From assembly GCF_018398335.1 (NCBI RefSeq), contig NZ_JAHBRX010000001.1:4456001-4520000 (forward strand): a stretch of DNA of 64,000 bases, read 5' to 3'. The notes under the pieces were generated by a model. That model saw only the letters and a list, made by a program, of their open reading frames with translations, had not been told where the DNA came from and ran no database searches. Shown here piece by piece: positions 22,948 to 31,810 of the stretch (positions are counted from its first letter, which is position 1; each line of letters starts with the position of its first letter). The DNA is from Chelatococcus sp. HY11 (GTDB lineage: Bacteria > Pseudomonadota > Alphaproteobacteria > Rhizobiales > Beijerinckiaceae). Position numbers and translations under genes: made by a program.

Positions 22948-25900
22948 ATGACGCATGATTTCATGTCTCATGGTACCGGGTCGCAGAGGGGGGGTGAACA
23001 AGCCCATGATCCTGCGAATGGCCCGGCCGCGCGCCTTAAGGATGTCAATCTCGACGACAAGTATGACCTGACCAAGGACCGCGTGTTCATCACCGGGACG
23101 CAGGCCATCGTGCGCCTCATGCTGATGCAGAAGGAGCGCGACCGGCGGGCGGGGCTGAACACGGCCGGTTTCGTGTCCGGCTATCGCGGCTCGCCCCTCG
23201 GCGGGCTCGATTTGCAATTCGCGCGCGCGGGGCGGCAGCTGAAGGCCGCGGACGTTGTCTTCCAGCCGGGTCTCAATGAGGATCTCGCGGCCACCGCCTG
23301 CTGGGGAACACAGCAGGCCGAGATGCGCGGCGACGGCAAGTTCGATGGCGTGTTCACGCTCTGGTATGGCAAGGGGCCGGGTGTCGACCGCTCCGGCGAC
23401 GTGTTCCGCCATGCCAATATGGCCGGTACGTCGCGGAACGGGGGCGCGATCGCGCTGATGGGCGACGACCATACGGCCGAGAGCTCGACCGTGGCGCACC
23501 AGACCGAGTTCCTCTTCGTCGATACCATGATCCCGATCCTGAATCCGGCCGGCGTGCAGGAAATTCTCGACTACGGGCTCTACGGCTTCGCCATGAGCCG
23601 CTTCGCGGGCAGCTGGGTCGCGCTGAAGGGCGTGAAGGACACGGTGGAATCGACCGCGGTGGTGGATGCCTCGCTCGAGCGGCTCGGCATCGTGATCCCG
23701 CAGGATTTCGCCATGCCGCCGGGTGGACTGAATATCCGCCCCTTCGACAAGATTCTCGAGCAGGAAGCGCGCCTGCATGAGTTCAAGCGGGACGCGGCAC
23801 TCGCGTTCCTTCGGGCCAATGGCCTCAACCGTATGATCACATCCGGTGGGCGTCATCCCAAGATCGGCATCGTCACGGTCGGCAAAAGCTATCTCGACGT
23901 GCGCCAGGCATTCGATGATCTCGGCATCGACGAGGTGCGCGCCAACGACCTCGGCATCCGTCTTTACAAGATCGCCTGCCCCTGGCCGATCGGCCGCCAG
24001 GAACTCGTCGATTTCGCCCGGGGGCTCGATCTCATCATCGTCGTCGAGGAGAAGCGCTCCCTCATCGAAGTACAGGTACGGGAAGAGCTTTACGGCTCCG
24101 CCAACCAGCCAATCTGCGTCGGCAAGAAGGACGAGGAGGGCCGGTGGCTGTTCCCGGTGAAGGGCGCTCTTGATCCCAACGACATCGCCATCGCGATCGG
24201 CGAACGTGTGCTGCGTTACCACCCCAGCGAAGAACTTGCCGCGCGTGTCGCACACATCCGCGACGCCCAGCGCATTCTCGCCGAGACGGCGGATGCCGGC
24301 ACACGCACGCCGCATTTTTGCTCAGGCTGCCCGCATAACTCCTCCACCGTCGTGCCGGAGGGCATGCGCGCCTATGCCGGCATCGGCTGCCATTACATGG
24401 TGCAGTGGATGGACCGTTCCACGGACGGCGTCACCCAGATGGGCGGTGAGGGCGCCAACTGGGTCGGCGAGGCGCCGTTCTCCAAGCGCAAGCACGTCTT
24501 CCAGAATCTCGGCGACGGCACCTACCAGCATTCGGGCATCCTGGCGCTGCGTTTCGCCCTCGCGACCAAGACCAACGTGACTTATAAGATTCTCTTCAAC
24601 GACGCGGTCGCCATGACCGGCGGCCAGCATGTGGAAGGCGACCTGACCGTCGACAGGGTGGCGGCGGAGGTGCGCGCCGAGGGGGTGAGCCGGATCGCCC
24701 TGGTTTCGGACGAACCCGACAAGTATCCCCCCTCGATGCATTGGCCGGTCGGCATGACCCGCCACCATCGCGACGATCTCGATGCGGTACAGCGGGAATT
24801 GGCCGAGGTGCCCGGCGTCTCGGTGCTGATCTACGACCAGACCTGCGCTGCCGAGAAGCGTCGGCGCCGCAAGAAGGGCACTTATCCCGATCCCGATCGG
24901 CGCGTCATCATCAACGAACTCGTCTGCGAGGGCTGTGGAGACTGCAGCGTCACCTCGAACTGCGTCTCGGTGCAGCCGCAGATGACGGAGTTCGGGCGCA
25001 AGCGGGTGATCGACCAGTCCACCTGCAACAAGGATTTTTCCTGCGTGAAGGGCTTCTGCCCGTCCTTCGTCTCGGTGCACGGGGCGACGCTCCGCAAGGC
25101 CGATTTGCCCTCGGCTGTCGCCCGAGACGATCTGGACGACGGCTGGGAAGCGCGTCTGCCGGAGCCCAACCGCCCGGCACTTGGTCATAAGCCCTACAAT
25201 ATCATCGTCACGGGTGTCGGTGGCTCCGGTGTCGTCACGATCGGTGCCCTGCTCGGCATGGCGGCGCATCTCGAGGGGCGCGGCTGCGGGATGATCGACA
25301 TGGCGGGCCTCGCCCAGAAGGGTGGGGCGGTCTACAGCCATGTCAGGCTCGCGGCGGCGCCGGAGGATATCCACGCCATCCGCGTCTTCGCGGGCGAGGC
25401 GGACCTTGTCCTCGGTTGCGATCTCGTCGTGACGGGTTCGAAGAAGGTGTTGGCCGCCGTCGCGAAGGGCGAGACCGCCCTGATGGTGAACACCGCCGAG
25501 GTGCATCCAGGCGATTTCACCCGCAACGCCGACTATGTCCTGCCGGTTGAGCGCATCAGGCGCGCCATCGCCGAGGCGACGGGCGGGCGCGGGGCTTATT
25601 TCGTGGACGCCAATGCCATCGCGGTCGCCGTCCTCGGCAACTCTATCGCCGCGAACATGTTCATGCTGGGCTTCGCCTATCAGCATGGCAAGATACCAGT
25701 GTCGGCCGAGGCCGTTGAGAAGGCGATCACGCTCAACGGCGAGGCGGTAGCGATGAACCTCGCCGCCTTCCGCTGGGGCCGCCGGGCCGTTTGCGAGCCA
25801 GAATTCGTCGGCGCGCTGGTCGACAAGGCCCATGAGCCGACGCCTGTCCGCCATCTGTCACACACGCTGGACGAGATCATCGACCGGAGGATCGTCTTTC

Positions 25901-26523
25901 TCATCGGCTACCAGAACAATGCCTATGCGGCACGCTACGGGCGGTTAGTCGAACGGGTGAGGGTGCGGGAGGCCGAGGTCACGTCCTCCAAGACCCTCAC
26001 GGAGGCGGTGGCCCGCTATCTCTTCAAGCTCATGGCCTATAAGGACGAGTATGAGGTGGCGCGTCTCTATAGCGATGGCAATTTCGCCCGACAGCTTGCC
26101 TCCACCTTCTCCGGCGACAAGATCCGGCTGGAATTCCATCTTGCGCCGCCGCTGCTCGCGCCGAAGGATGCGCATGGCCGTCCGCGCAAAATGACCTTCG
26201 GGGCATGGATGCTGCCGCTGTTCAAGGCGCTCGCCGCCTGCAAGGGTCTGCGCGGCACAGCCTTCGACCCCTTTGGCCGGACGGAGGAGCGGCGTATGGA
26301 ACGCCAGCTCATCACCGACTACGAGACGCTTCTCGACGAAGTGCTCGAGAAGCTTGATGCCGGCAATCATGCGCTTGCCGTGGCGCTGGCATCCATCCCG
26401 GAGAAGATCCGTGGCTTCGGGCATATCAAGCAGAGGCATCTCGAAGCGGCAAAGCGGGAGGAGGCGGAATTGCTGGAGCGATTCCGTAAAGGGTTCCCGC
26501 CACTTGCCGTGGCAGCGGAATAG
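22948..26523 (+). CDS. Indolepyruvate/2-oxoacid:ferredoxin oxidoreductase, fused subunits
   Basis: A 1191-residue single-chain enzyme joining the alpha (TPP) and gamma parts, the aerobe-type indolepyruvate ferredoxin oxidoreductase that decarboxylates aryl or branched 2-oxoacids to acyl-CoA. Order: N-terminal pyrimidine-binding domain (YRGSPLGGLDLQF, about residue 75), CSGCPHNSST and the TPP domain (GEGANWVGEAP), a ferredoxin-like cluster CEGCGDCSVTSNC with a further CNKDFSCVKGFCP (about 655-710), then the gamma domain starting NIIVTGVGGSGVVTIGALLG, and a C-terminal DUF6537-like region. GGAGGG precedes ATG 22948. No separate ferredoxin or regulator lies beside it; it appears monocistronic. 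Confidence 0.95.
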   Translation: MTHDFMSHGTGSQRGGEQAHDPANGPAARLKDVNLDDKYDLTKDRVFITGTQAIVRLMLMQKERDRRAGLNTAGFVSGYRGSPLGGLDLQFARAGRQLKAADVVFQPGLNEDLAATACWGTQQAEMRGDGKFDGVFTLWYGKGPGVDRSGDVFRHANMAGTSRNGGAIALMGDDHTAESSTVAHQTEFLFVDTMIPILNPAGVQEILDYGLYGFAMSRFAGSWVALKGVKDTVESTAVVDASLERLGIVIPQDFAMPPGGLNIRPFDKILEQEARLHEFKRDAALAFLRANGLNRMITSGGRHPKIGIVTVGKSYLDVRQAFDDLGIDEVRANDLGIRLYKIACPWPIGRQELVDFARGLDLIIVVEEKRSLIEVQVREELYGSANQPICVGKKDEEGRWLFPVKGALDPNDIAIAIGERVLRYHPSEELAARVAHIRDAQRILAETADAGTRTPHFCSGCPHNSSTVVPEGMRAYAGIGCHYMVQWMDRSTDGVTQMGGEGANWVGEAPFSKRKHVFQNLGDGTYQHSGILALRFALATKTNVTYKILFNDAVAMTGGQHVEGDLTVDRVAAEVRAEGVSRIALVSDEPDKYPPSMHWPVGMTRHHRDDLDAVQRELAEVPGVSVLIYDQTCAAEKRRRRKKGTYPDPDRRVIINELVCEGCGDCSVTSNCVSVQPQMTEFGRKRVIDQSTCNKDFSCVKGFCPSFVSVHGATLRKADLPSAVARDDLDDGWEARLPEPNRPALGHKPYNIIVTGVGGSGVVTIGALLGMAAHLEGRGCGMIDMAGLAQKGGAVYSHVRLAAAPEDIHAIRVFAGEADLVLGCDLVVTGSKKVLAAVAKGETALMVNTAEVHPGDFTRNADYVLPVERIRRAIAEATGGRGAYFVDANAIAVAVLGNSIAANMFMLGFAYQHGKIPVSAEAVEKAITLNGEAVAMNLAAFRWGRRAVCEPEFVGALVDKAHEPTPVRHLSHTLDEIIDRRIVFLIGYQNNAYAARYGRLVERVRVREAEVTSSKTLTEAVARYLFKLMAYKDEYEVARLYSDGNFARQLASTFSGDKIRLEFHLAPPLLAPKDAHGRPRKMTFGAWMLPLFKALAACKGLRGTAFDPFGRTEERRMERQLITDYETLLDEVLEKLDAGNHALAVALASIPEKIRGFGHIKQRHLEAAKREEAELLERFRKGFPPLAVAAE

Positions 26524-26715
26524 CCATTGGTGTGGTTGCCGTGATGCCTGGAGAATTCGTCAGATAAGTGTATTTTACAAGCATATATATGAAATTCTAC
26601 TGCGTGAAATATATCAATATTATTGCCATATGTACTTATGGAATTAACATAAACTGCATTGCTTATTTGATGTGAATTCGTGATGTTTTTGCATGAATAC
26701 GCGTCGAGGTGAGTC
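26524..26715. other. AT-rich intergenic stretch upstream of the orphan HAD gene
   Basis: By eye only about one third G+C, with ATATATAT-like and AATATTATTG tracts at 26580-26660, in sharp contrast to the flanks. It probably carries the promoter of the HAD-like gene and looks like imported DNA. Confidence 0.55.
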
Positions 26716-27426
26716 ATGCAGGGTGGATTTGGATTCGTTTCATTTGACTTCGACCTTACTGTGACGAAGCAGCACACATGGATCGCATGCGGCATCCACA
26801 CGCCGTTGTCGGAGGGTGATTCTCGGCTTGGTCTGATCAGGTTTCAGGACGGTTCGCTGCTTATCCGGTTGATCAATGCGCTTTGCAGCAAGGGGGTCGC
26901 CGTCTGCATAAACTCGCGCCAGTACGGATCGACGATTTTCTTCAGCCTCAAAACGCTTCGGGGCGGGCACAAATTGATCGCCGATTTCCACGGCTCGCGC
27001 TTTTTTATCTTCGGGCGGGAGAGTTTGCAGGTCTCCAAGGCGCAAGCCCTCACCGATGCGTTCGGTGCCGATGTCGGCGGTCTGCATTTTGATGACGATT
27101 CCGGGGAGAGCGGGGGCTTTGCCGGAAACCATCACTTCTGCCAGATGGAGGAGGGCACTGGTTTCTCGCTGGAGAGCTCAAGTAGCCTTATGCGTGGGCT
27201 CTCTGAAATTCCACTTCATTTCTCGGAATTGCTGACTATCGACGTTGCGCCCAGCCACGCGTCGCTGCGTCCACCGCCGGTCAAATATCCCAGTCTGGGT
27301 TCTGGCGCGGCGCGTTGGAAGACAAACCCGGTCGCTTCGCTATCGGCCTTCGTCAACGAACTCCGCACGTCGTTGATGCTGTCAGAGGAAGATCCGGCGG
27401 CCAAGCGTCGGGACATCGTATTCTAG
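26716..27426 (+). CDS. Orphan HAD-superfamily phosphatase-like protein
   Basis: A 236-residue protein of unknown family. The four HAD motifs can be read: motif I FDFDLTVT (nucleophile D11, acid D13), motif II at S67 in CINSRQ, motif III K108 in VSKAQALTDAFG and motif IV acids D126-D128 in HFDDDSG. The cap is short, so substrates could be large. The C-terminal third (PSHASLRPPPVKYPSL onwards) is not HAD-like and may be a separate small domain. ATG 26716 has GAGGTGAG at good spacing. G+C is visibly lower than in neighbours, and the gene stands alone between an AT-rich tract and a terminator-like hairpin, suggesting acquisition by transfer. Confidence 0.7.
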   Translation: MQGGFGFVSFDFDLTVTKQHTWIACGIHTPLSEGDSRLGLIRFQDGSLLIRLINALCSKGVAVCINSRQYGSTIFFSLKTLRGGHKLIADFHGSRFFIFGRESLQVSKAQALTDAFGADVGGLHFDDDSGESGGFAGNHHFCQMEEGTGFSLESSSSLMRGLSEIPLHFSELLTIDVAPSHASLRPPPVKYPSLGSGAARWKTNPVASLSAFVNELRTSLMLSEEDPAAKRRDIVF

Positions 27427-27540
27427 CGACAGTCGCGCGCTCATCGGGGGCAACTTTGAGAAAAGAAACTGATATCGCAATGGTGCTGTGGCAGTTTGTC
27501 CAGTTGTCCGGCCTGCTCATTCGTCCGACGTGATCAGTGG

Positions 27541-27579
27541 CCATCGGAGTGTGTTGCTCCGATGGGCGACGCTTTTTTT
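27541..27579 (+). terminator. Probable intrinsic terminator of the HAD-gene unit
   Basis: CCATCGGAG (27541-27549) and CTCCGATGG (27557-27565) form a perfect 9-bp stem with a 7-base loop; a run of seven T follows at 27573-27579 after GCGACGC. The spacer before the T-run is longer than ideal, so efficiency is uncertain. Confidence 0.55.
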
Positions 27580-27657
27580 GACGTCCCTGATGCGATCGAG
27601 TTAGTTGCGCTGGCGCCTGTGCAACCAAATCTTTGGTCCCGGGAGAAGCTATCGTGA

Positions 27658-28734
27658 TTGACGGAGGATCGTTTGGACAAACCGGTTGCCACGGCATCAC
27701 CCCGCCCCCTGGATCATCCGGCGATCAATCCGCGTCGCATTGGTGTGCTTATCGCCAATCTCGGTACGCCGGAGGCGACCGACTACTGGTCGATGCGCCG
27801 TTACCTCAAGGAATTCCTCTCGGACCGCCGTGTCATCGAGACGCCGCGTCTTTTGTGGTGGTTCATCCTGAACGGCATCGTCCTGACGACCCGTCCGGGC
27901 CGCAAGGGCAAGGACTACGAGACGATCTGGAACAAGGCGCTTAACGAGTCCCCGCTCAAGACAATCACGCGCTCGCAGGCCACGAAGCTGCAGGCGACGC
28001 TGTCGCAGCTCGATGATCGCATCGTGGTGGAATGGGGGATGCGCTACGGGCATCCCTCGATGAAGGCCGCACTGACGTCCCTCCAGGAGCAGGGCTGTGA
28101 CCGGATTCTTCTGGTGCCCCTCTACCCGCAATATGCGGCGGCGACGACGGCGACCGCATGCGACAAGGCGTTCGAGGCCCTCATGCAGATGCGTTGGCAA
28201 CCGAGCCTGCGCGTCGCGCCGCCCTACTACGACGATCCGGTCTACATCGAGGCTGCCGTTGCCGGACTGAGGCAGAGCATCGCGGCGCTGGATTTCGAGC
28301 CGGAGGTCATTCTCGCCTCCTTCCATGGCATTCCGAAAGAATACATGATGAAGGGCGATCCCTATCACTGCCAGTGCGTGAAGACCTGGCGGCTGATGCG
28401 GGAAGCCATGGGCCTCTCCGCTGACGCGTTCATGATGAGTTTCCAGTCGCGCTTCGGCCGCGCCGAGTGGCTGCAGCCCTATACCGATGCAACGGTGCAG
28501 GCGCTCGCCGAGCGCGGCGTCAAGCGGCTGGCCGTCGTCATGCCTGGTTTCTCCGTCGATTGCCTCGAGACCCTCGAGGAGATCGCGGGTGAGAATGGCG
28601 AGATCTTCCACCACCATGGCGGCGAGAAATTCGCGGCCATTCCTTGTCTCAATGACTCGCCCGAGGGCATGAAGGTCATCAGCCACGTCGCGATCCGGGA
28701 GCTGCAGGGCTGGATCGGGCCCTCCGCCGGCTAG
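27658..28734 (+). CDS. hemH: Ferrochelatase
   Basis: A 358-residue ferrochelatase inserting ferrous iron into protoporphyrin IX, last step of protoheme synthesis (EC 4.98.1.1). The catalytic histidine is H223 in LASFHGIPKEYMMKGDPYHC; the N-terminal GVLIANLGTPEATDY and VLLVPLYPQYAAATT-type stretch (ILLVPLYPQYAAA) and C-terminal VVMPGFSVDCLETLEE are diagnostic. No ATG is available; TTG at 27658 (GGGAGAAG upstream) or TTG at 27673 (GGAGG five bases upstream, the better Shine-Dalgarno) may start it. Uses conventional family length. Preceded by a terminator and followed by an unrelated SPFH gene. Confidence 0.95.
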   Translation: MTEDRLDKPVATASPRPLDHPAINPRRIGVLIANLGTPEATDYWSMRRYLKEFLSDRRVIETPRLLWWFILNGIVLTTRPGRKGKDYETIWNKALNESPLKTITRSQATKLQATLSQLDDRIVVEWGMRYGHPSMKAALTSLQEQGCDRILLVPLYPQYAAATTATACDKAFEALMQMRWQPSLRVAPPYYDDPVYIEAAVAGLRQSIAALDFEPEVILASFHGIPKEYMMKGDPYHCQCVKTWRLMREAMGLSADAFMMSFQSRFGRAEWLQPYTDATVQALAERGVKRLAVVMPGFSVDCLETLEEIAGENGEIFHHHGGEKFAAIPCLNDSPEGMKVISHVAIRELQGWIGPSAG

Positions 28735-28935
28735 GGCCGGTTAGAAAAGGTGCGCTCGGCGTAGAGCGTCATCAGCGCCGGTGTCGGCTGGCGATGATCG
28801 TCGGGGAAACAAGGTGTTCTCCGAAACCCTTTGCTCAGCATGAGCGGTGATGACTACTTCCGCGTGCATATCATCGCTTGTGCGCGGAAAACGTTTGGCC
28901 GACACTCCTTCGGGATAGTCTCGAAGGGGATCACC

Positions 28936-29901
28936 ATGCCGTTGCTCGGCTCCGATATTCTTGTCATTGCCTTGATTGCTTTGCTCATCCTCACCGTCGT
29001 GCTGGGCGTGAGGACGGTACCGCAGGGTTACAACTATACCGTCGTGCGTTTCGGCCGTTATTCACGGTCTCTGGGGCCGGGCCTTGGCCTCATCATCCCC
29101 TACGCCGAATCCATCGGTCACCGCGTGAACATGATGGAGCAGGTGCTGGATATTCCGAGCCAGGAAGGTATCACGCGCGACAACGCAGCCGTGACCGTCG
29201 ACGCGGTCGCGTTCTATCAGGTGCTGGATGCGGCACGTGCTTCCTACGCAGTCTCCAACCTCTCGCAGGCGATCCTCACCTTGACGATGACCAACATCCG
29301 CACGGTTGTCGGTTCGTTGGACCTCGACGGGCTCCTGTCCCATCGCGACCAGATCAACGAGAGGCTGCTCAAGGTGGTCGACGCGGCTGCCTCGCCCTGG
29401 GGGGTCAAGGTCACGCGCGTCGAGATCAAGGATATCGAGCCGCCCGTTGATCTGGCCGACGCCATGGCGCGGCAGATGAAGGCGGAGCGCGAGAAGCGGG
29501 CCGCCGTGCTGGAAGCCGAAGGGCAGCGGCAGGCCGAGATCCTGCGCGCCGAGGGCCAGAAGCAGGCTCAGGTGCTGGCTGCGGAGGGCCGGCGCGACGC
29601 CGCGTTCCGGGAAGCGGAGGGCCGCGAGCGGCAGGCGGAGGCGGAGGCGCGGGCCACAACGATGATCAGCGACGCGATCAGCCGCGGGGATCTGGCCGCC
29701 GCCAATTTTCTCGTCGCCGAGAAATATATCGACGTGCTGAAGGCACTCGCGTCCGCGCCCAATCAGAAGGTGATGGTCCTGCCGATCGAGGCGGCAGGGC
29801 TGCTCGGCACTTTGGGTGGTCTCTCGGAGATCACCAAGAGCGTGTTCACCGAAGAAGCTCCCGCTCCGATGCGGCGCAGGATCGGCGAGGTGCCGATGTA
29901 G
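28936..29901 (+). CDS. SPFH/band 7 (stomatin-like, QmcA-type) membrane protein
   Basis: A 321-residue membrane protein. An N-terminal hydrophobic helix (ILVIALIALLILTVVLG) is followed by the band 7 domain (VPQGYNYTVVRFGRYSRSL to PPVDLADAMARQMKAEREKRA), then a long charged coiled coil with EAEGQRQAEILRAEGQKQAQ repeats (about residues 180-235) and a C-terminal segment with KYIDVLKALASAPNQKVMVLP. These proteins build large ring assemblies in the inner membrane. The usual NfeD partner gene is not adjacent. ATG 28936 has AAGGGGATC upstream; a longer frame from 28831 is not supported. Confidence 0.93.
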   Translation: MPLLGSDILVIALIALLILTVVLGVRTVPQGYNYTVVRFGRYSRSLGPGLGLIIPYAESIGHRVNMMEQVLDIPSQEGITRDNAAVTVDAVAFYQVLDAARASYAVSNLSQAILTLTMTNIRTVVGSLDLDGLLSHRDQINERLLKVVDAAASPWGVKVTRVEIKDIEPPVDLADAMARQMKAEREKRAAVLEAEGQRQAEILRAEGQKQAQVLAAEGRRDAAFREAEGRERQAEAEARATTMISDAISRGDLAAANFLVAEKYIDVLKALASAPNQKVMVLPIEAAGLLGTLGGLSEITKSVFTEEAPAPMRRRIGEVPM

Positions 29902-30116
29902 AGTGGTGGACAATGTGGAACAGGCGGGGCGACCCGACGCTATTCCGTGTTCTCCTGGAAGGAGGCCGCCGGGCCCGCCGCTCAGCGGACCGGGCCTCAG
30001 GCCTTGATGACGGTTTTGGCCGGCGGATATTGAGATGGATCAGGCGCAAGCTGCATCCCTGCCGCCCATGCCCGCTTACCAAATGTTAACCCTAACGACC
30101 TAGCCTTCCATTAACC

Positions 30117-31733
30117 ATGCGAAGGCGGCGCAGGCATTTGTTGTCTTCGTCTTTTGTCGGCTCGCGCGCATGTCCCGTCTCATGCAGCGACGAGCGCTTG
30201 ATCTTGGTGTGTGATTGGCTCCGATTTCTTCGAGTGACCACGATCGCACAGCCTCTGATCGCGACGACCATTGCTCTCGCCGGTCTGCCGACCACGGGGT
30301 GGGCGCAGGGTATTGATGCCAGCGACGCGCCTTTCCAGCTCCTGCGCGGCAGCTCCGGACCGTTCGTGCTGCCGCCACCCTCGTCGGAACAGATCGCGCC
30401 GTTCCTCGACCCTTCGCCCATGTTGATGAACAACCGCGATCTCGGCTCCGGCCCATTGCAGGCGTCGAGCTTCACCAACACGCGCCGCCCAACGACGCTA
30501 ACCAACCCCTCGGTCCATGAGCGTGTCTATGCGGATCTCAACGCATCGGCCGCAGGATCCACGCCCACACCCAGACGAAGGCGCTCGCAGGCGATAGACC
30601 CTTATGAGCAACTCGGCCTGATGCTCGGCGGGCTCAAGTTGCTGCCGGCGGTCGAGGCCGATGTCGGTTATGACAGCAATCCGCGGCGTATCGCCACCGG
30701 GGTGAAGGGCTCCACCCTGGTGCGCACCATGGCGGAACTTAAGCTCCAGTCGGAATGGGTGCGCCATTCGCTGACCGGCACGCTGCGCGGTTCCTATGAT
30801 GCGTTTCCCGGCATGACCGATGTGAACAGGCCGGCGGGGGAGGGGCGCGTCAACCTGCGCGTCGATGTGCTGCGCGGAACGCAGATCGAGAGTGAAGGAC
30901 GCTATTCCGTCACCACGCAGCAGCCCGGCAACCCCAACCTGCCGAATGGGGTCGTCAACCAGCCGATCACATCTAGCTTCGGCGGCACGCTCGGGCTCGT
31001 GCACACCTTCAACCGCGTTACGGTCGGGCTTTATGGCGACGTGGATCGCAGCACCTATGGCAATGCGAAACTCGCCGATGGAACGTCACTGAGCCAGGAT
31101 GACCGCAACTACACGCAATATGCCGTCCGTCTGCGGACGGGATATGAGCTCAGCGCCTTCTTCACGCCTTTTATCGAGGGACGGCTCGACAAGCGTCGCT
31201 ATGACGAGCATTTCGACAGCTCGGGCTATGCGCGCAACTCGAACGGAATTGGCGCGCGCATCGGCACGGCCATCAATATCTCGGGTTCGCTCACCGGTGA
31301 GGTCGCCGCCGGGCTGGAACATCGAGTCTATGACGATCCGCGCCTGGCCGATCTCAACGGCCCCATTGGTGAGGCCTCGCTCGTCTGGACGGCGACCCCC
31401 CTGACCAAGCTGCGCCTCAGGGCGAGCAGCACCATCGGGGAGACGTCCGTCGTCGGATCGAGCGGCGTGATCGTGACCCAGGCCGGGGCGGAGGTGGAGC
31501 ACGCGCTCAGGCGCAACCTCACGGTGACTGGCGCGCTCGCCTTCTCCAACAACAATTACCAGGATGTCTATCTGCGTGAAAACGGGATGACGGGTTCGGT
31601 CCGGCTCGACTGGAAGTTGACCCGCACTCTGGCGTTCCGTGCGAGCTTCACGCACGAGAGGCTGGACAGCACTTCGCCCGGCTCTGACTACACCGCGAAT
31701 ATTTTCCTCGTGGGGCTGCGTCTCCAACGCTGA
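30117..31733 (+). CDS. Outer-membrane beta-barrel protein (putative porin, BBP2-like)
   Basis: A protein of up to 538 residues that looks exported: a hydrophobic segment AQPLIATTIALAGLPTTGWAQG (signal, cleavage after WAQ) precedes a Pro/Ser-rich linker, then alternating amphipathic strands ending with aromatic residues and a terminal LVGLRLQR-like strand, typical of outer-membrane barrels (putative beta-barrel porin 2 family, formerly DUF2320). Phrases such as VEADVGYDSNPRR and RGSYDAFPGM recall that family. The start is uncertain: ATG 30117 gives a long basic lead without a ribosome binding site, and GTG 30207 or GTG 30234 would give a more usual signal peptide. Confidence 0.8.
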   Translation: MRRRRRHLLSSSFVGSRACPVSCSDERLILVCDWLRFLRVTTIAQPLIATTIALAGLPTTGWAQGIDASDAPFQLLRGSSGPFVLPPPSSEQIAPFLDPSPMLMNNRDLGSGPLQASSFTNTRRPTTLTNPSVHERVYADLNASAAGSTPTPRRRRSQAIDPYEQLGLMLGGLKLLPAVEADVGYDSNPRRIATGVKGSTLVRTMAELKLQSEWVRHSLTGTLRGSYDAFPGMTDVNRPAGEGRVNLRVDVLRGTQIESEGRYSVTTQQPGNPNLPNGVVNQPITSSFGGTLGLVHTFNRVTVGLYGDVDRSTYGNAKLADGTSLSQDDRNYTQYAVRLRTGYELSAFFTPFIEGRLDKRRYDEHFDSSGYARNSNGIGARIGTAINISGSLTGEVAAGLEHRVYDDPRLADLNGPIGEASLVWTATPLTKLRLRASSTIGETSVVGSSGVIVTQAGAEVEHALRRNLTVTGALAFSNNNYQDVYLRENGMTGSVRLDWKLTRTLAFRASFTHERLDSTSPGSDYTANIFLVGLRLQR

Positions 31734-31810
31734 TGGCGCGGCGGCGGATCGCCAACAAATCGTCCGATGTCAACGGAATCGAAAGGATCTCAGGCGACCA
31801 CTGGAGGTGA

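Noticed and set aside
27482..27533. A 17-codon frame MVLWQFVQLSGLLIRPT before the terminator at 27541
   Set aside because: No ribosome binding site and no sign of a leader function; too short to support without comparison.
26524..27579. A genomic island or prophage remnant
   Set aside because: Only one accessory gene; no integrase, attachment repeat, tRNA end or phage gene nearby. Treated as a single acquired gene.
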